From Leeuwenhoekiella marinoflava DSM 3653 (GTDB taxonomy: Bacteria; Bacteroidota; Bacteroidia; Flavobacteriales; Flavobacteriaceae), in contig NZ_FQUN01000007.1 in NCBI RefSeq assembly GCF_900129005.1, positions 57,132 to 121,131 of the forward strand: DNA of 64,000 bases, read 5' to 3'. This document shows positions 33,518 through 41,968 of the stretch, in pieces. Under the pieces are notes generated by a model. The model saw only the letters and a program-made list of their open reading frames with translations. It did no database searches and was not told the origin of the DNA. The position numbers and the translations under genes are program-made. Position 1 is the stretch's first letter, and each line of letters opens with the position of its first letter.

Positions 33518-35947
33518 GCTTTTAGAATTTTGTTTGCTATTTTTCTCAGCCTTGATTTTCGTACCGCAGTAGTAGGAGCAAAGTGTGGTGAACACAACGA
33601 TGCTTATAGAACTCAACGGCATTAAAATCGCCGCGTAAATCGGTTTTAAATTCCCGCTTACGGCAAGAATGAGACCGGCGATGTTATAGAGTAGGGAGAA
33701 TACAAAACTCCATTTAATGATCAGTTTTCCCTGTTTAGCCAGTTTTAAAAAAGCCGGTAAACTCTGAAAACGAGAAGCATCTAGGATTCCGTCGCAAGCC
33801 GGGGAGAACACATTGATATTTTCAGAAATAGCAATGCCTACATTGCTTTGTGCCAAAGCCCCGCTGTCATTGAGACCGTCACCAATCATTAATACTTTTT
33901 TGCCGTGTTCTTGTAATTCTTTGACAAATTGTAATTTATCGTCCGGTTTTTGGTTAAAATGCATCGACGTTTGCTGCGGAAGCATTTCGGATAAGGTCTC
34001 GCGTTCACCGTCATTATCACCCGATAGAATGATGAGGTTCGCGTGTTTGTGTAGCGCTTTAAAGACCTGCGGAAGGTTTTCGCGAAAGCGGTTATAAAAA
34101 ACATAACAGCCTTTGTAGGTATCGTTAGTACTGATGTGAACTGCAGTACGTTTTCCATTTTCAAAAGACCGGTTTAGGGTCTTTTCGCCCACATAATCGT
34201 AAGAACCTATTCTCACAGTATTGTGGTTGTAGACACCAGAAATACCTTTGCCTATTTGTTCTTCAAACGCATCAAGGGTCTGTATGTCATAATCCTGAAG
34301 CAGGTTGTACAAGTTTCTACTCAACGGATGGTTAGAAGCTCGAAGCGTAGTGGTTAATAGGGATTCTTCTTCATCACTTAAATCAACACCCTCGTAGCGA
34401 ATTGCGTTTTCTGAAGCCGTTGTTAGTGTCCCGGTTTTATCAAACACGATGGTATCTACATCAGCAAGTGCTTCCAGAACTCCGGCATCTTTTAAATAAA
34501 ACTTGTTTTTACCGGTGATGCGTAACAAATTTCCCAGTGTAAAAGGTGCCGAAAGTGCCAATGCACAGGGGCAGGCTACTATAAGCACGGCGGTAAAAAC
34601 ATCGAGCATTTTTGAGGCGTCTACCACCCACCAGAATCCTGAAGCAACCAGCGCAATCGCAAGCACCCCAAGGGTAAAATGCTTACTGATTTTTGTGGTG
34701 AGGGCGTGAAGCTCATTTTGCTTTTCCTTTTTAAAGATATCGTTGCTCCAAAGCTGGGTGAGGTAACTTTGTTCTACAGCCTTGGTTACGCATAATTCTA
34801 TAACCCCACCTTGTTGTCTTCCGCCTGCAAACACCGTTTCACCAGCGTTTTTAGTAACAGGTTCTGCCTCTCCGGTAACAAAACTGTAATCGATAAGTCC
34901 TTCTCCTTTCTGCAATACGCCGTCAACAGGAATGAGTTCACCATTACGAATTAAAATGCGATCCTGAGGTTTGATCTGATAAACGGGGATTTGTTTTTCG
35001 AGATGGCGGTTTCTAAAATCACGGGCTGCATCCAGACGGGTCACAGCAATAGGAAAGTAGGATTTATAATCGCGCTCAAAAGAGAGAAAGGCATAGGTCT
35101 TTTGCTGAAAAAACTTACCGAGCAATAAGAAAAAAACGAGTCCGGCCAAGCTGTCAAAAAAGCCTGTGCCGGTTCCGGTTAAAACCTCAGCACAAGACCT
35201 GAAAAACAAGACCAGAATACCCAGTGCGATAGGCACATCAATAGTTAGCGTCTTAGCGCGTAACGATTTAAATGCCGAGATGAAATAATCCTGAGCAGCA
35301 TACACAACCACCGGAATAGAAAAGACCAGCATAAGTGCTCTGAATACCTCTTTGTATTGATCTAGCCAGAATTCTTCAACCTCAAAATACTCCGGAAACG
35401 AAAGAAACATAATATTGCCAAAAGCAAATCCGGCAACTCCCAGTTTATAAATCAAAGCACGGTCTGTTTTCTTTTCCTTTTTATTAAAATCTTCAAGTGA
35501 GATCCTGGGTTCGTAGCCCAGCATACAGAGTAATTTCACGACTTTCTTCAGTGTTATCGCCGAAGAATTATAGGTGATTCTTATGCTTTTTTCAGGAAAA
35601 TTAACCTGTGTGTTTTTAATTGCAGCATTGAGTTTGTTGAGGTTTTCTAGAACCCAAATACACGAACTGCAATGAATAGCCGGTATTACAAAAGAGACAA
35701 TTTGAGTGTCCTGCTCATTAAATTCAAGCAGTTTTTCAGAGATGTCGGCGTTGTCTAAAAAATCAAACTTCCCTTTAAAAGCCTTAGGAGAAATACCGGG
35801 ATTGACATCCAGATCGTAGTAATAAGACAGGTCATTGTCTTGTAAAATATCATAAACCGTTTTGCAGCCGTTGCAGCAAAACACCTTGCCTCTGTGTGAG
35901 ATTGTGTCGCTTGTACACGGGTCACCACAATGATAACACTTGTCCAT
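33515..35947 (-). CDS. ccoI: Copper-type P1B ATPase for cbb3 assembly (CcoI/FixI)
   Basis: An 810-residue heavy-metal translocating ATPase when started at the ATG 35947 (MDKCYHCGD); the longer start at 35980 adds 11 unlikely residues and would lie over the -7 box. A Cys-rich zinc-ribbon-like N-terminus (CYHCGDPC, CCNGC) is followed by a heavy-metal-associated domain with HCSSC. The core has the CPC ion site (ACPCALALS), the phosphorylation site DKTGTLT, TGEAEPV, and GDGLNDSGAL near the end. CcoI-type pumps export copper for the cbb3 heme-copper site. It has its own Fnr-type site and is followed by ccoS. Confidence 0.94.
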   Translation of the reverse strand: MDKCYHCGDPCTSDTISHRGKVFCCNGCKTVYDILQDNDLSYYYDLDVNPGISPKAFKGKFDFLDNADISEKLLEFNEQDTQIVSFVIPAIHCSSCIWVLENLNKLNAAIKNTQVNFPEKSIRITYNSSAITLKKVVKLLCMLGYEPRISLEDFNKKEKKTDRALIYKLGVAGFAFGNIMFLSFPEYFEVEEFWLDQYKEVFRALMLVFSIPVVVYAAQDYFISAFKSLRAKTLTIDVPIALGILVLFFRSCAEVLTGTGTGFFDSLAGLVFFLLLGKFFQQKTYAFLSFERDYKSYFPIAVTRLDAARDFRNRHLEKQIPVYQIKPQDRILIRNGELIPVDGVLQKGEGLIDYSFVTGEAEPVTKNAGETVFAGGRQQGGVIELCVTKAVEQSYLTQLWSNDIFKKEKQNELHALTTKISKHFTLGVLAIALVASGFWWVVDASKMLDVFTAVLIVACPCALALSAPFTLGNLLRITGKNKFYLKDAGVLEALADVDTIVFDKTGTLTTASENAIRYEGVDLSDEEESLLTTTLRASNHPLSRNLYNLLQDYDIQTLDAFEEQIGKGISGVYNHNTVRIGSYDYVGEKTLNRSFENGKRTAVHISTNDTYKGCYVFYNRFRENLPQVFKALHKHANLIILSGDNDGERETLSEMLPQQTSMHFNQKPDDKLQFVKELQEHGKKVLMIGDGLNDSGALAQSNVGIAISENINVFSPACDGILDASRFQSLPAFLKLAKQGKLIIKWSFVFSLLYNIAGLILAVSGNLKPIYAAILMPLSSISIVVFTTLCSYYCGTKIKAEKNSKQNSKS

Positions 35948-35977
35948 CGTTACTCTAATTTGCTTAAATACCTGAAA

Positions 35978-35985
35978 CAAAGGAC
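35978..35985 (-). promoter_or_regulatory. Candidate -7 box of ccoI
   Basis: The minus strand reads GTCCTTTG, which keeps the TTTG of TAnnTTTG but not the TA. Its edge lies exactly 23 bases from the palindrome at 36009-36020, as at the two other Fnr-type promoters. It is weaker in sequence than those. Confidence 0.4.
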
Positions 35986-36008
35986 TGAAAGCGGAATTGG
36001 ATAAAAGA

Positions 36009-36020
36009 TGACTTTTGTCA
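36009..36020. promoter_or_regulatory. Fnr/Crp-type palindrome between ccoI and its regulator gene
   Basis: TGACTTTTGTCA, perfect two-fold symmetry, in the divergent space between ccoI (minus) and the Crp/Fnr gene (plus). It can serve both genes. Towards the regulator a perfect TAATTTTG box (36040-36047) follows after 19 bases and ends 4 bases before the ATG, so that transcript would be almost leaderless. Confidence 0.75.
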
Positions 36021-36051
36021 GTTGCCCAAAAAATTATGCTAATTTTGAAGT

Positions 36052-36753
36052 ATGGCAGAACACGAAGAATCTCGGTGTGAAAACTGTATTATCAGAGAAT
36101 TGAATTCACTTAAGGCCCTCAAGAAAGAAGAGCTTAAGGCGATCTCAGATAGTAAGATTACGCGTAGGATAAAGAAGGGAGAAGCACTTTTTCAGGAAGG
36201 TGAGAAATTGGGTGGTGTTTTCTGTGTGCGCAATGGAGTTTCAAAACTATCAAAAATAAGCGATAACGGTAAAGATCAGATTGTGAAAATCGCTTCTAAA
36301 GGAGAAGTAATGGGGCAACGTTCTGTAATTTCTGAAGAAGCTACAAACCTGAGTGCAGTTGCGCTTAACGATATGGAAGTGTGCTTTATTCCTAAAAATA
36401 ACATCATCGAGCGTATTCAGGATAACCCTGCATTTACACAAGCTATTTTAAAGCATATGGCTCAGGAACTTAAAATCGCCGATGACTTTATTGTAAATAT
36501 GGCTCAGAAAACGGTCAATCAGCGTCTTGCTGAAATACTGCTTTATCTGAATACTACATTTGGTACCGATGAAGAAGGTTATCTGGCACTCATACTCTCA
36601 CGAGCAGATATCGCAGATGTGGTAGGTACCGCGACGGAGTTGTGCATACGCACACTGGCTAAGCTCAAAAAGCAAGGCTTAATAGAGACTAAAGGCAAAC
36701 GGATCAAAATACTGGATCGGTCTGGTTTACAACAACTCAAAGACGGGTTTTAA
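36052..36753 (+). CDS. Crp/Fnr family transcription regulator
   Basis: A 233-residue regulator: cyclic-nucleotide-type beta-barrel (about 25-140), long dimer helix (140-170) and winged helix with recognition helix around 193-205 (TATELCIRTL). Glu196 and Arg200 keep the E-x3-R pair that reads TGA half sites. Cys9, Cys12, Cys58 and Cys111 are present; Cys111 lines up with the fourth cluster ligand of E. coli FNR, but the third N-terminal ligand is missing, so oxygen sensing through a [4Fe-4S] cluster is possible but not shown. It probably controls the three TGAC-N4-(G/A)TCA promoters in this island and itself. Confidence 0.9.
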   Translation: MAEHEESRCENCIIRELNSLKALKKEELKAISDSKITRRIKKGEALFQEGEKLGGVFCVRNGVSKLSKISDNGKDQIVKIASKGEVMGQRSVISEEATNLSAVALNDMEVCFIPKNNIIERIQDNPAFTQAILKHMAQELKIADDFIVNMAQKTVNQRLAEILLYLNTTFGTDEEGYLALILSRADIADVVGTATELCIRTLAKLKKQGLIETKGKRIKILDRSGLQQLKDGF

Positions 36754-36758
36754 TAAAA

Positions 36759-38696
36759 CTATTCATCAACAGGAGCTACACCTTCGGAAGTCATTTGAAC
36801 ACGCTTTAAACTTCCATCTTCATTGTAAATTAATTTGTCAATACAAACAGATCTGCTGTAACTGCTTCCGTCTGGCTGAATCCCACCGTTATGATAAATA
36901 AAATACCATTGGTCTTTAAATTCAACAACACTCTGATGATTGGTGTTGCTGTTCCCTGCAAGTTCATTTAAGATTCCTCCATATTCATAAGGGCCATCAA
37001 GATTTTTAGCGGTTGCGTACGCGATTTTTTCTGGGAAGCCTGTAGCGTAGGTTAGATAAAAGGTGTCGTCTTTTTCGTGAACCCACGGAGCTTCGGTAAA
37101 GTCAAGACCTTCAAAATCTATCGTCTTGATCTCGCCATCAATTTCGATCATATTGTCTTTCAGCTTCGCGTAATAGCAGACGCCGTTACCCCAGAAAATC
37201 CACGGTTGGTCATCCTTATCTATAAAAATTGCAGGATCAATACACGTCCAGGAATGTGAGGAAGCAAAGCAATCTTCGTTGGTTAACAAGGGTTTTCCCA
37301 GAGCATCTTTATAAGGTCCTTGCGGTTTATCGGCTACCGCCACACCAATCCCGTTCCAGTTGGTGCTGATGTACCAGTAATATTTACCATTTCTTTCGGT
37401 AACGTGACCTGCGTAAGCATCACCACTGGTCGCCCAGGTAAAATCAGTGATTTTTAAAGGTACGGGATGCTCCGTCCAGTTTTCCATATCAGTGGTAGAA
37501 AAAACCAACCAATCTTTCATTTTGTACCCTTTTTGACCCCCGGCATAATCGTGACCGGTAAACAACCATAAGGTATCGTTTTCAACAAGGGCTGCTGGAT
37601 CTGCAGTGTATTTGTGCTTGATGATGGGATTTCCGGTTGCTTTAAATTGAAAGGTGCCGTCAGCATCTGTTAAAAGATTTTGTGGGACACCTCCCCACTT
37701 GGTATTTAAACGTTTTGCTTCTTCTTTGGTAATGCTGATGACGCTTCCGTGACGGGGAGAAAAGTCTTTGGTAAAAGATTCGGTTTCTTGTGTGAATTCA
37801 TACAAATCTTTACTGCGCTGAAACTCGTAGCGTCCGCTTGAATAGAGATCATACATTAAAATATATTCATCACGATCATTCAGTTTAAACACCGAACTTC
37901 CTTCAACGGTGGTATTCTGATCTGCATAGGCATCAATATATTCAAAACGTTCTTGATAAGGACCTAAAAGCTTTTTACTTGTCGCCTGTTTGATGCCGTT
38001 TTGTATTTCTTTACCGTTTTCATCTTTAGTATTTCCCTTGTAAAACAAGTGATAAAGCCCGTCTTTATAAATGATGTCTCCATCTATGGCGCCGTCTTTT
38101 GCGCGGTATAACAACTCAGGTACCGACTCAAAAGCGGTAAAGTCTTCATTGGCATAGGCTGCATAAAAATCAAGTTTAAGGTCGTTATAATAACGCACGG
38201 TAAAATACACCAGATACTTTTGAGTTTTTGTGTCGAAAAAGGTTTGTGAAGCCCACACCCACTTGACATCCTTGAATTTTTTAGGATAGGTTTTTTCTAA
38301 ATCTATAGGGGTAGATTTCCAATCAATGAGATCCTTAGAATGCAATAATACGAGCCCCGGATTATGGTCCCAGCCATTTTTGTGGGTATACATATCAGTA
38401 GCTACCATAAAATACCCATCATTTTTACCACCGCGTAAGATATGAGGGTCACGTACGCCTCCTGTATTTGAAATCTCTGAAGATTTTAAAACCGGCTTAT
38501 TGTTGTAAAGCGCTTTCCAGTTGATAGCATCATCACTAACCGCAAACCGAATTTGTTCTTGTTTATCGCCCGCTCCTTTACCTTCAAAATAAGCAAACAG
38601 ATAACCGTCCATTTGTTGTTTTTGGCTGAAAGAAAGTGTTGATAGCAGTATAAAAAGAAGTTGGATATACGTTCTAATTTTTCTCATCACTATCAT
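36759..38696 (-). CDS. Tandem GH43-GH43 glycosidase
   Basis: A 645-residue secreted enzyme with a signal peptide (about 1-24). Residues 25-335 form one GH43-like propeller, similar in order to the single-domain protein encoded upstream (GGVRDPHILRG, VWASQTFFD, DGAIDGDIIYK, TVEGSSVFK). Residues 345-640 form a second with the canonical acids in HKYTADPAALV, CIDPAIFI and DFTEAPWVHE. It overlaps the upstream gene by 4 bases (ATGA). Two active sites in one chain usually act on different linkages of one glycan. Substrate likely arabinose-, xylose- or galactose-containing. Confidence 0.88.
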   Translation of the reverse strand: MIVMRKIRTYIQLLFILLSTLSFSQKQQMDGYLFAYFEGKGAGDKQEQIRFAVSDDAINWKALYNNKPVLKSSEISNTGGVRDPHILRGGKNDGYFMVATDMYTHKNGWDHNPGLVLLHSKDLIDWKSTPIDLEKTYPKKFKDVKWVWASQTFFDTKTQKYLVYFTVRYYNDLKLDFYAAYANEDFTAFESVPELLYRAKDGAIDGDIIYKDGLYHLFYKGNTKDENGKEIQNGIKQATSKKLLGPYQERFEYIDAYADQNTTVEGSSVFKLNDRDEYILMYDLYSSGRYEFQRSKDLYEFTQETESFTKDFSPRHGSVISITKEEAKRLNTKWGGVPQNLLTDADGTFQFKATGNPIIKHKYTADPAALVENDTLWLFTGHDYAGGQKGYKMKDWLVFSTTDMENWTEHPVPLKITDFTWATSGDAYAGHVTERNGKYYWYISTNWNGIGVAVADKPQGPYKDALGKPLLTNEDCFASSHSWTCIDPAIFIDKDDQPWIFWGNGVCYYAKLKDNMIEIDGEIKTIDFEGLDFTEAPWVHEKDDTFYLTYATGFPEKIAYATAKNLDGPYEYGGILNELAGNSNTNHQSVVEFKDQWYFIYHNGGIQPDGSSYSRSVCIDKLIYNEDGSLKRVQMTSEGVAPVDE

Positions 38697-39778
38697 TTTA
38701 AAAATTGAAGCTTCGCTCCGTAGTGATCAGCTAGCTTTTGAGCTTCGGCTTTACGGAGCTGAATAACAGCTCCGTGTTTTGGAGAAGTGAAGTTGGTAGT
38801 TTTCATTTTACCTTCATTAAAGTGCCCCAAGTCTTTAAAAGTTTTAAAGTCGGTGGTTTCTATAAAACCAAAGTTGTGCGGGTTTATGCTGTAGATGTCA
38901 TACATCAAGACCCATTTGTCTTCTCCAATGCGTTTCCAAACATTAGGCGCTTCACACGAACCGGGTTCCATGTCTATCCATTCTTCATCATATTCATAAC
39001 CCGTATTAATTTTATCAGAAATAGCCATTTTGACTCCAATAGGAGATTCTTGAGCCACATATGTCATCGCATATCGGCCATCTTTCATCGGAGTAATATC
39101 TGCATCCAGAACTTGAATTTTAGGGTCTGGGTATTCAAAAATCAATTCTGGTTTTGTGGTGATTTTAGTAAAATCATCATCGGTGTAGGCATAATACATT
39201 TTGGTCAAGCCATGACCCAGACGCATGGTAAAGTAGATCATCATTTTGTCTGCTTCGGCATCATAGATGGTTTGGGGAGCCCAGGCACAACCTATATTTT
39301 CGAGTTCCGGAAAGTGTTCATTCAGTAAAAAGTTGCTGTGTGTCCAGTTGATTAAATCGTAAGATTTCATCAATACGAAACCGCGGTTGTTTCCCCAGTC
39401 ATATTCTTCTTGAGGGCGTTCCCAGGTCGTTTCACGATAGCCCTCTTGTTTCGCAAAAATGTGTAAATCGGTCATGGCAACATAAAAGGCACCGTCTGGA
39501 CCGCGCGTAATATGTGGATCACGTATTCCTTTCTGACTGGCAATCGTATCACCGGCAACTACCGGTTTACCACCATTGACATCTGTAAAGGTGTACCCAT
39601 CTGTACTCAACGCCATATGCAAGCTGTGATCATCATCTTTAAAATACGTCATCAGATAGGCGCTCATCGCATCAGTTTGATCAGCTGATGATTCTTTCTT
39701 TTTGGTGCTATTGCAACTCGTAAAAAGAGTTGTGCTACTTATTAAAAGGATAAGGGTAGTTTTAAAAGTTGAAATCAT
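38693..39778 (-). CDS. GH43-like glycosidase lipoprotein
   Basis: A 361-residue lipoprotein (lipobox FTSC, Cys22). The propeller has KGIRDPHITRGPDG, GCAWAPQTIYD, VLDADITPMKD and GSCEAPNVWK, which parallel the base, modulator and acid positions of GH43. It resembles the N-terminal half of the tandem enzyme encoded just downstream, suggesting that half arose by duplication. Envelope-anchored, so it would act on oligosaccharides after uptake or at the cell surface. Confidence 0.85.
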   Translation of the reverse strand: MISTFKTTLILLISSTTLFTSCNSTKKKESSADQTDAMSAYLMTYFKDDDHSLHMALSTDGYTFTDVNGGKPVVAGDTIASQKGIRDPHITRGPDGAFYVAMTDLHIFAKQEGYRETTWERPQEEYDWGNNRGFVLMKSYDLINWTHSNFLLNEHFPELENIGCAWAPQTIYDAEADKMMIYFTMRLGHGLTKMYYAYTDDDFTKITTKPELIFEYPDPKIQVLDADITPMKDGRYAMTYVAQESPIGVKMAISDKINTGYEYDEEWIDMEPGSCEAPNVWKRIGEDKWVLMYDIYSINPHNFGFIETTDFKTFKDLGHFNEGKMKTTNFTSPKHGAVIQLRKAEAQKLADHYGAKLQFLK

Positions 39779-39831
39779 AAGGCTTGATGGTTTTTAAACA
39801 ATATAAACACAGCCTATTGCGGTTGTGATAT

Positions 39832-39856
39832 TATAAATGTAAATAAAACATTTATA
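39832..39856. promoter_or_regulatory. Perfect 9-bp inverted repeat between pectinesterase and GH43 genes
   Basis: TATAAATGT (39832-39840) and ACATTTATA (39848-39856) are separated by seven A/T bases in the 129-base gap. It could be an operator for the two GH43 genes or an A+T-rich terminator of the pectinesterase gene; no T run is present. Confidence 0.4.
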
Positions 39857-39907
39857 AATCGATCGAAGAGATGTGTAAATCTCTTTTGTGTAGTAATCAG
39901 CTCTATT

Positions 39908-41443
39908 TTAAAAAGCCTCAGGAGACCAGTCTTGTAGAATGAATTGAGGATCAGAATAGTCTTTGATACGTTTTTGATCTTTTTGAGGATTCAACTGTTT
40001 TGAATAAGCAGCTCTGTCTGAAACATCAACCGCATCTCCCGTATCAATATGGGTGCTGTTATACTCCCAGTAGTGAAGACTTTCAGTCTCTATACCTACA
40101 GGTCCCCATCCTTTTGGTACAATGTTTTTCAATTTACAATTGATGAGAACCGCTTCAGCATACGGGTAGCTGTTTCCCTTGTTCCCGGGAGCACGGGCAA
40201 GTTCGCTGCCACCTTCCCGGATACCTGTAAAACTGCAATTCACAAAGATATTTCCGTGATTATTTTTAGTGTTTCTAACCCACATAAAAGGACCGGGAGA
40301 AGTAAAATCGCAATCTTTAAAGAATGCAGCGCCTCTTCCCAGAATCATATCGCCACCACCGTTTATAGTTACATGTTCAAAATAAGCGGTACCATTAGTT
40401 TGCAAGGCATCTCCATCACCCACAATGGTAACGTCTTTAACCAGAATTTTTTTGCCATTTATCAGTAAACCTTCCGCCTGACCTTTAAGCAATGTTTTGA
40501 TGCTGAGATTTGTGAGTTGAATATTCCTGCAATTATCTAACATAAACGCTGCTCTTCTCGAAGGAAAGGTACCCGGCCACTCATTGGTTTTTACATTCCA
40601 GGGATGCGGATTGAAGACTTCGTTATTGGCATATTGCAAGACGGTTTCTTCTTGCCCTGTACCTTCAATTTTAATATTTGATTTATTTCTGAAATATATA
40701 AGGTCTTCATAAACTCCTTTATGAATAGTGATTGTTGTAGTGTCTTTAGAAAACTCTGGAATATAATCTAAAGCACCCTGAAGGGTATTGAAATCACCGG
40801 TGCCATTCTGATCAATCACAAGCTGTTGTTTTGATAAATCTGGCTTTTCCTTTTTAGTCCTGAAAGTCCATTGATTTTTATCGTAGATGCCTTTGAAAGA
40901 AACGTCTCTTAAAACAGTACTGTCTATTTGTACATAATAGGTTTTGCCATATTCCAGAAGATTATGATGCAAGGTTATAATAGCTGTGGTATCGTGAACA
41001 ATTATAGGATAAAAATGAAAGGCATCTGTAAAACCACCTATAATAGTAAGTTGATACGCATCAGAAGTGGGATCTGCAGTGCCGGAAGGAGTTCCGGGTT
41101 TGGTATTGGCATTGGTTGCCGTTGAAGATTTATACGTATACGGTTCTTGAGTATAGGTAGCGTCTGGATTTTTACGAGCTTCTGTGGGACCCGAAGGAAT
41201 ACTCAAATCTAGAACATCAACTAAAGAATCGGTGCCTTGCTCGTAAACTTTAATCAAACCTGTATTTCCTATCACGGGCTTTGAATCAAAACTGATTTTT
41301 AAATGCGTGTCTATATTGACATGATTTGCTTGATTAGCCGGTGATGTGGTATAGGTAGTTTGGCTAGTTTCAGTATTACATGATGTTATGGTAAAAAAGA
41401 GCATAACACATTTTATCAAACAGATACATCGATAGAGCTTCAT
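39908..41443 (-). CDS. Pectinesterase-family (CE8-like) lipoprotein with Ig-like N-domain
   Basis: A 511-residue lipoprotein (TSC, Cys22) with an SbsA/Big_5-type Ig-like domain (about 30-210), then a right-handed beta-helix (210-500) opening with IDQNGTGDFNTLQGALDYIP, the standard start of CE8 enzymes. The catalytic region is atypical: GDGDALQTNGTAYF and GGGDMILGRG replace the usual QDT and GTVDFIFG, keeping the Asp and Gln residues but changing the neighbours. It may be a divergent esterase on a pectin-like sugar, or inactive. First gene of a minus-strand operon with two GH43 genes and divergent from the SusC/SusD pair. Confidence 0.78.
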   Translation of the reverse strand: MKLYRCICLIKCVMLFFTITSCNTETSQTTYTTSPANQANHVNIDTHLKISFDSKPVIGNTGLIKVYEQGTDSLVDVLDLSIPSGPTEARKNPDATYTQEPYTYKSSTATNANTKPGTPSGTADPTSDAYQLTIIGGFTDAFHFYPIIVHDTTAIITLHHNLLEYGKTYYVQIDSTVLRDVSFKGIYDKNQWTFRTKKEKPDLSKQQLVIDQNGTGDFNTLQGALDYIPEFSKDTTTITIHKGVYEDLIYFRNKSNIKIEGTGQEETVLQYANNEVFNPHPWNVKTNEWPGTFPSRRAAFMLDNCRNIQLTNLSIKTLLKGQAEGLLINGKKILVKDVTIVGDGDALQTNGTAYFEHVTINGGGDMILGRGAAFFKDCDFTSPGPFMWVRNTKNNHGNIFVNCSFTGIREGGSELARAPGNKGNSYPYAEAVLINCKLKNIVPKGWGPVGIETESLHYWEYNSTHIDTGDAVDVSDRAAYSKQLNPQKDQKRIKDYSDPQFILQDWSPEAF

Positions 41444-41968
41444 AGAAAATAATTTACATTAAAGATATTAATTGAAACGACAATTTGTTGATTGTATGAG
41501 ATTTATGTTAGGTTTTTTTGGGTGAAGCAACATACCTGAAAGCTAAAGTAGCTCACTTACAAAAGAGAAGTAGCAATGTAAACTCTATATTAATTCTAAA
41601 CCATTTGATGTTAAATAGTCAATTCTAATTGAACTTCTTTAAAGGTCCGTTTGATACTCGTTCACTCAATTATTCCTTATGAATACGGTTCGTTTCTTAA
41701 AGTTTATTAGTTTTTCAGTTATAAGGTTAAGATTTCTTCAAAAACGCAGCTTAATACCCTTAGAATATCTTGTGGTCTTTTCAAGTTAAAACTGTTAACG
41801 CAGTCATAATATTCGCGTAAAACCTTTTACTTCTAAATTCGGTTATTTAGCGCTTTGAAAGAACATCTATAAACCCCTATTTATATGTAATAATCCCTAT
41901 AAAAAACGCAGTTGCTACCAACAACTGCGCACTCAATTATTAAGCATTGTCCAATCAATTACTTAAAC
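41444..41968. other. Divergent control region between the pectinesterase operon and susC
   Basis: A 525-base A+T-rich spacer without a gene. A perfect 8-bp stem CGCAGTTG/CAACTGCG (41907-41914 and 41922-41929) lies about 40 bases before the susC ATG and probably forms in its leader. I see no convincing -33/-7 pair and no adjacent sensor or sigma/anti-sigma gene. Confidence 0.45.

Noticed and set aside
41785-41808. Pho-box-like GTTAA repeats before susC
   Set aside because: The steps are 9 bases rather than 11 and the motif is too A+T-rich to separate from background; not supported as a phosphate-control site.
41912-41968. Upstream in-frame extension of SusC
   Set aside because: It begins with TTG inside a leader hairpin; the ATG at 41969 gives a normal signal peptide.
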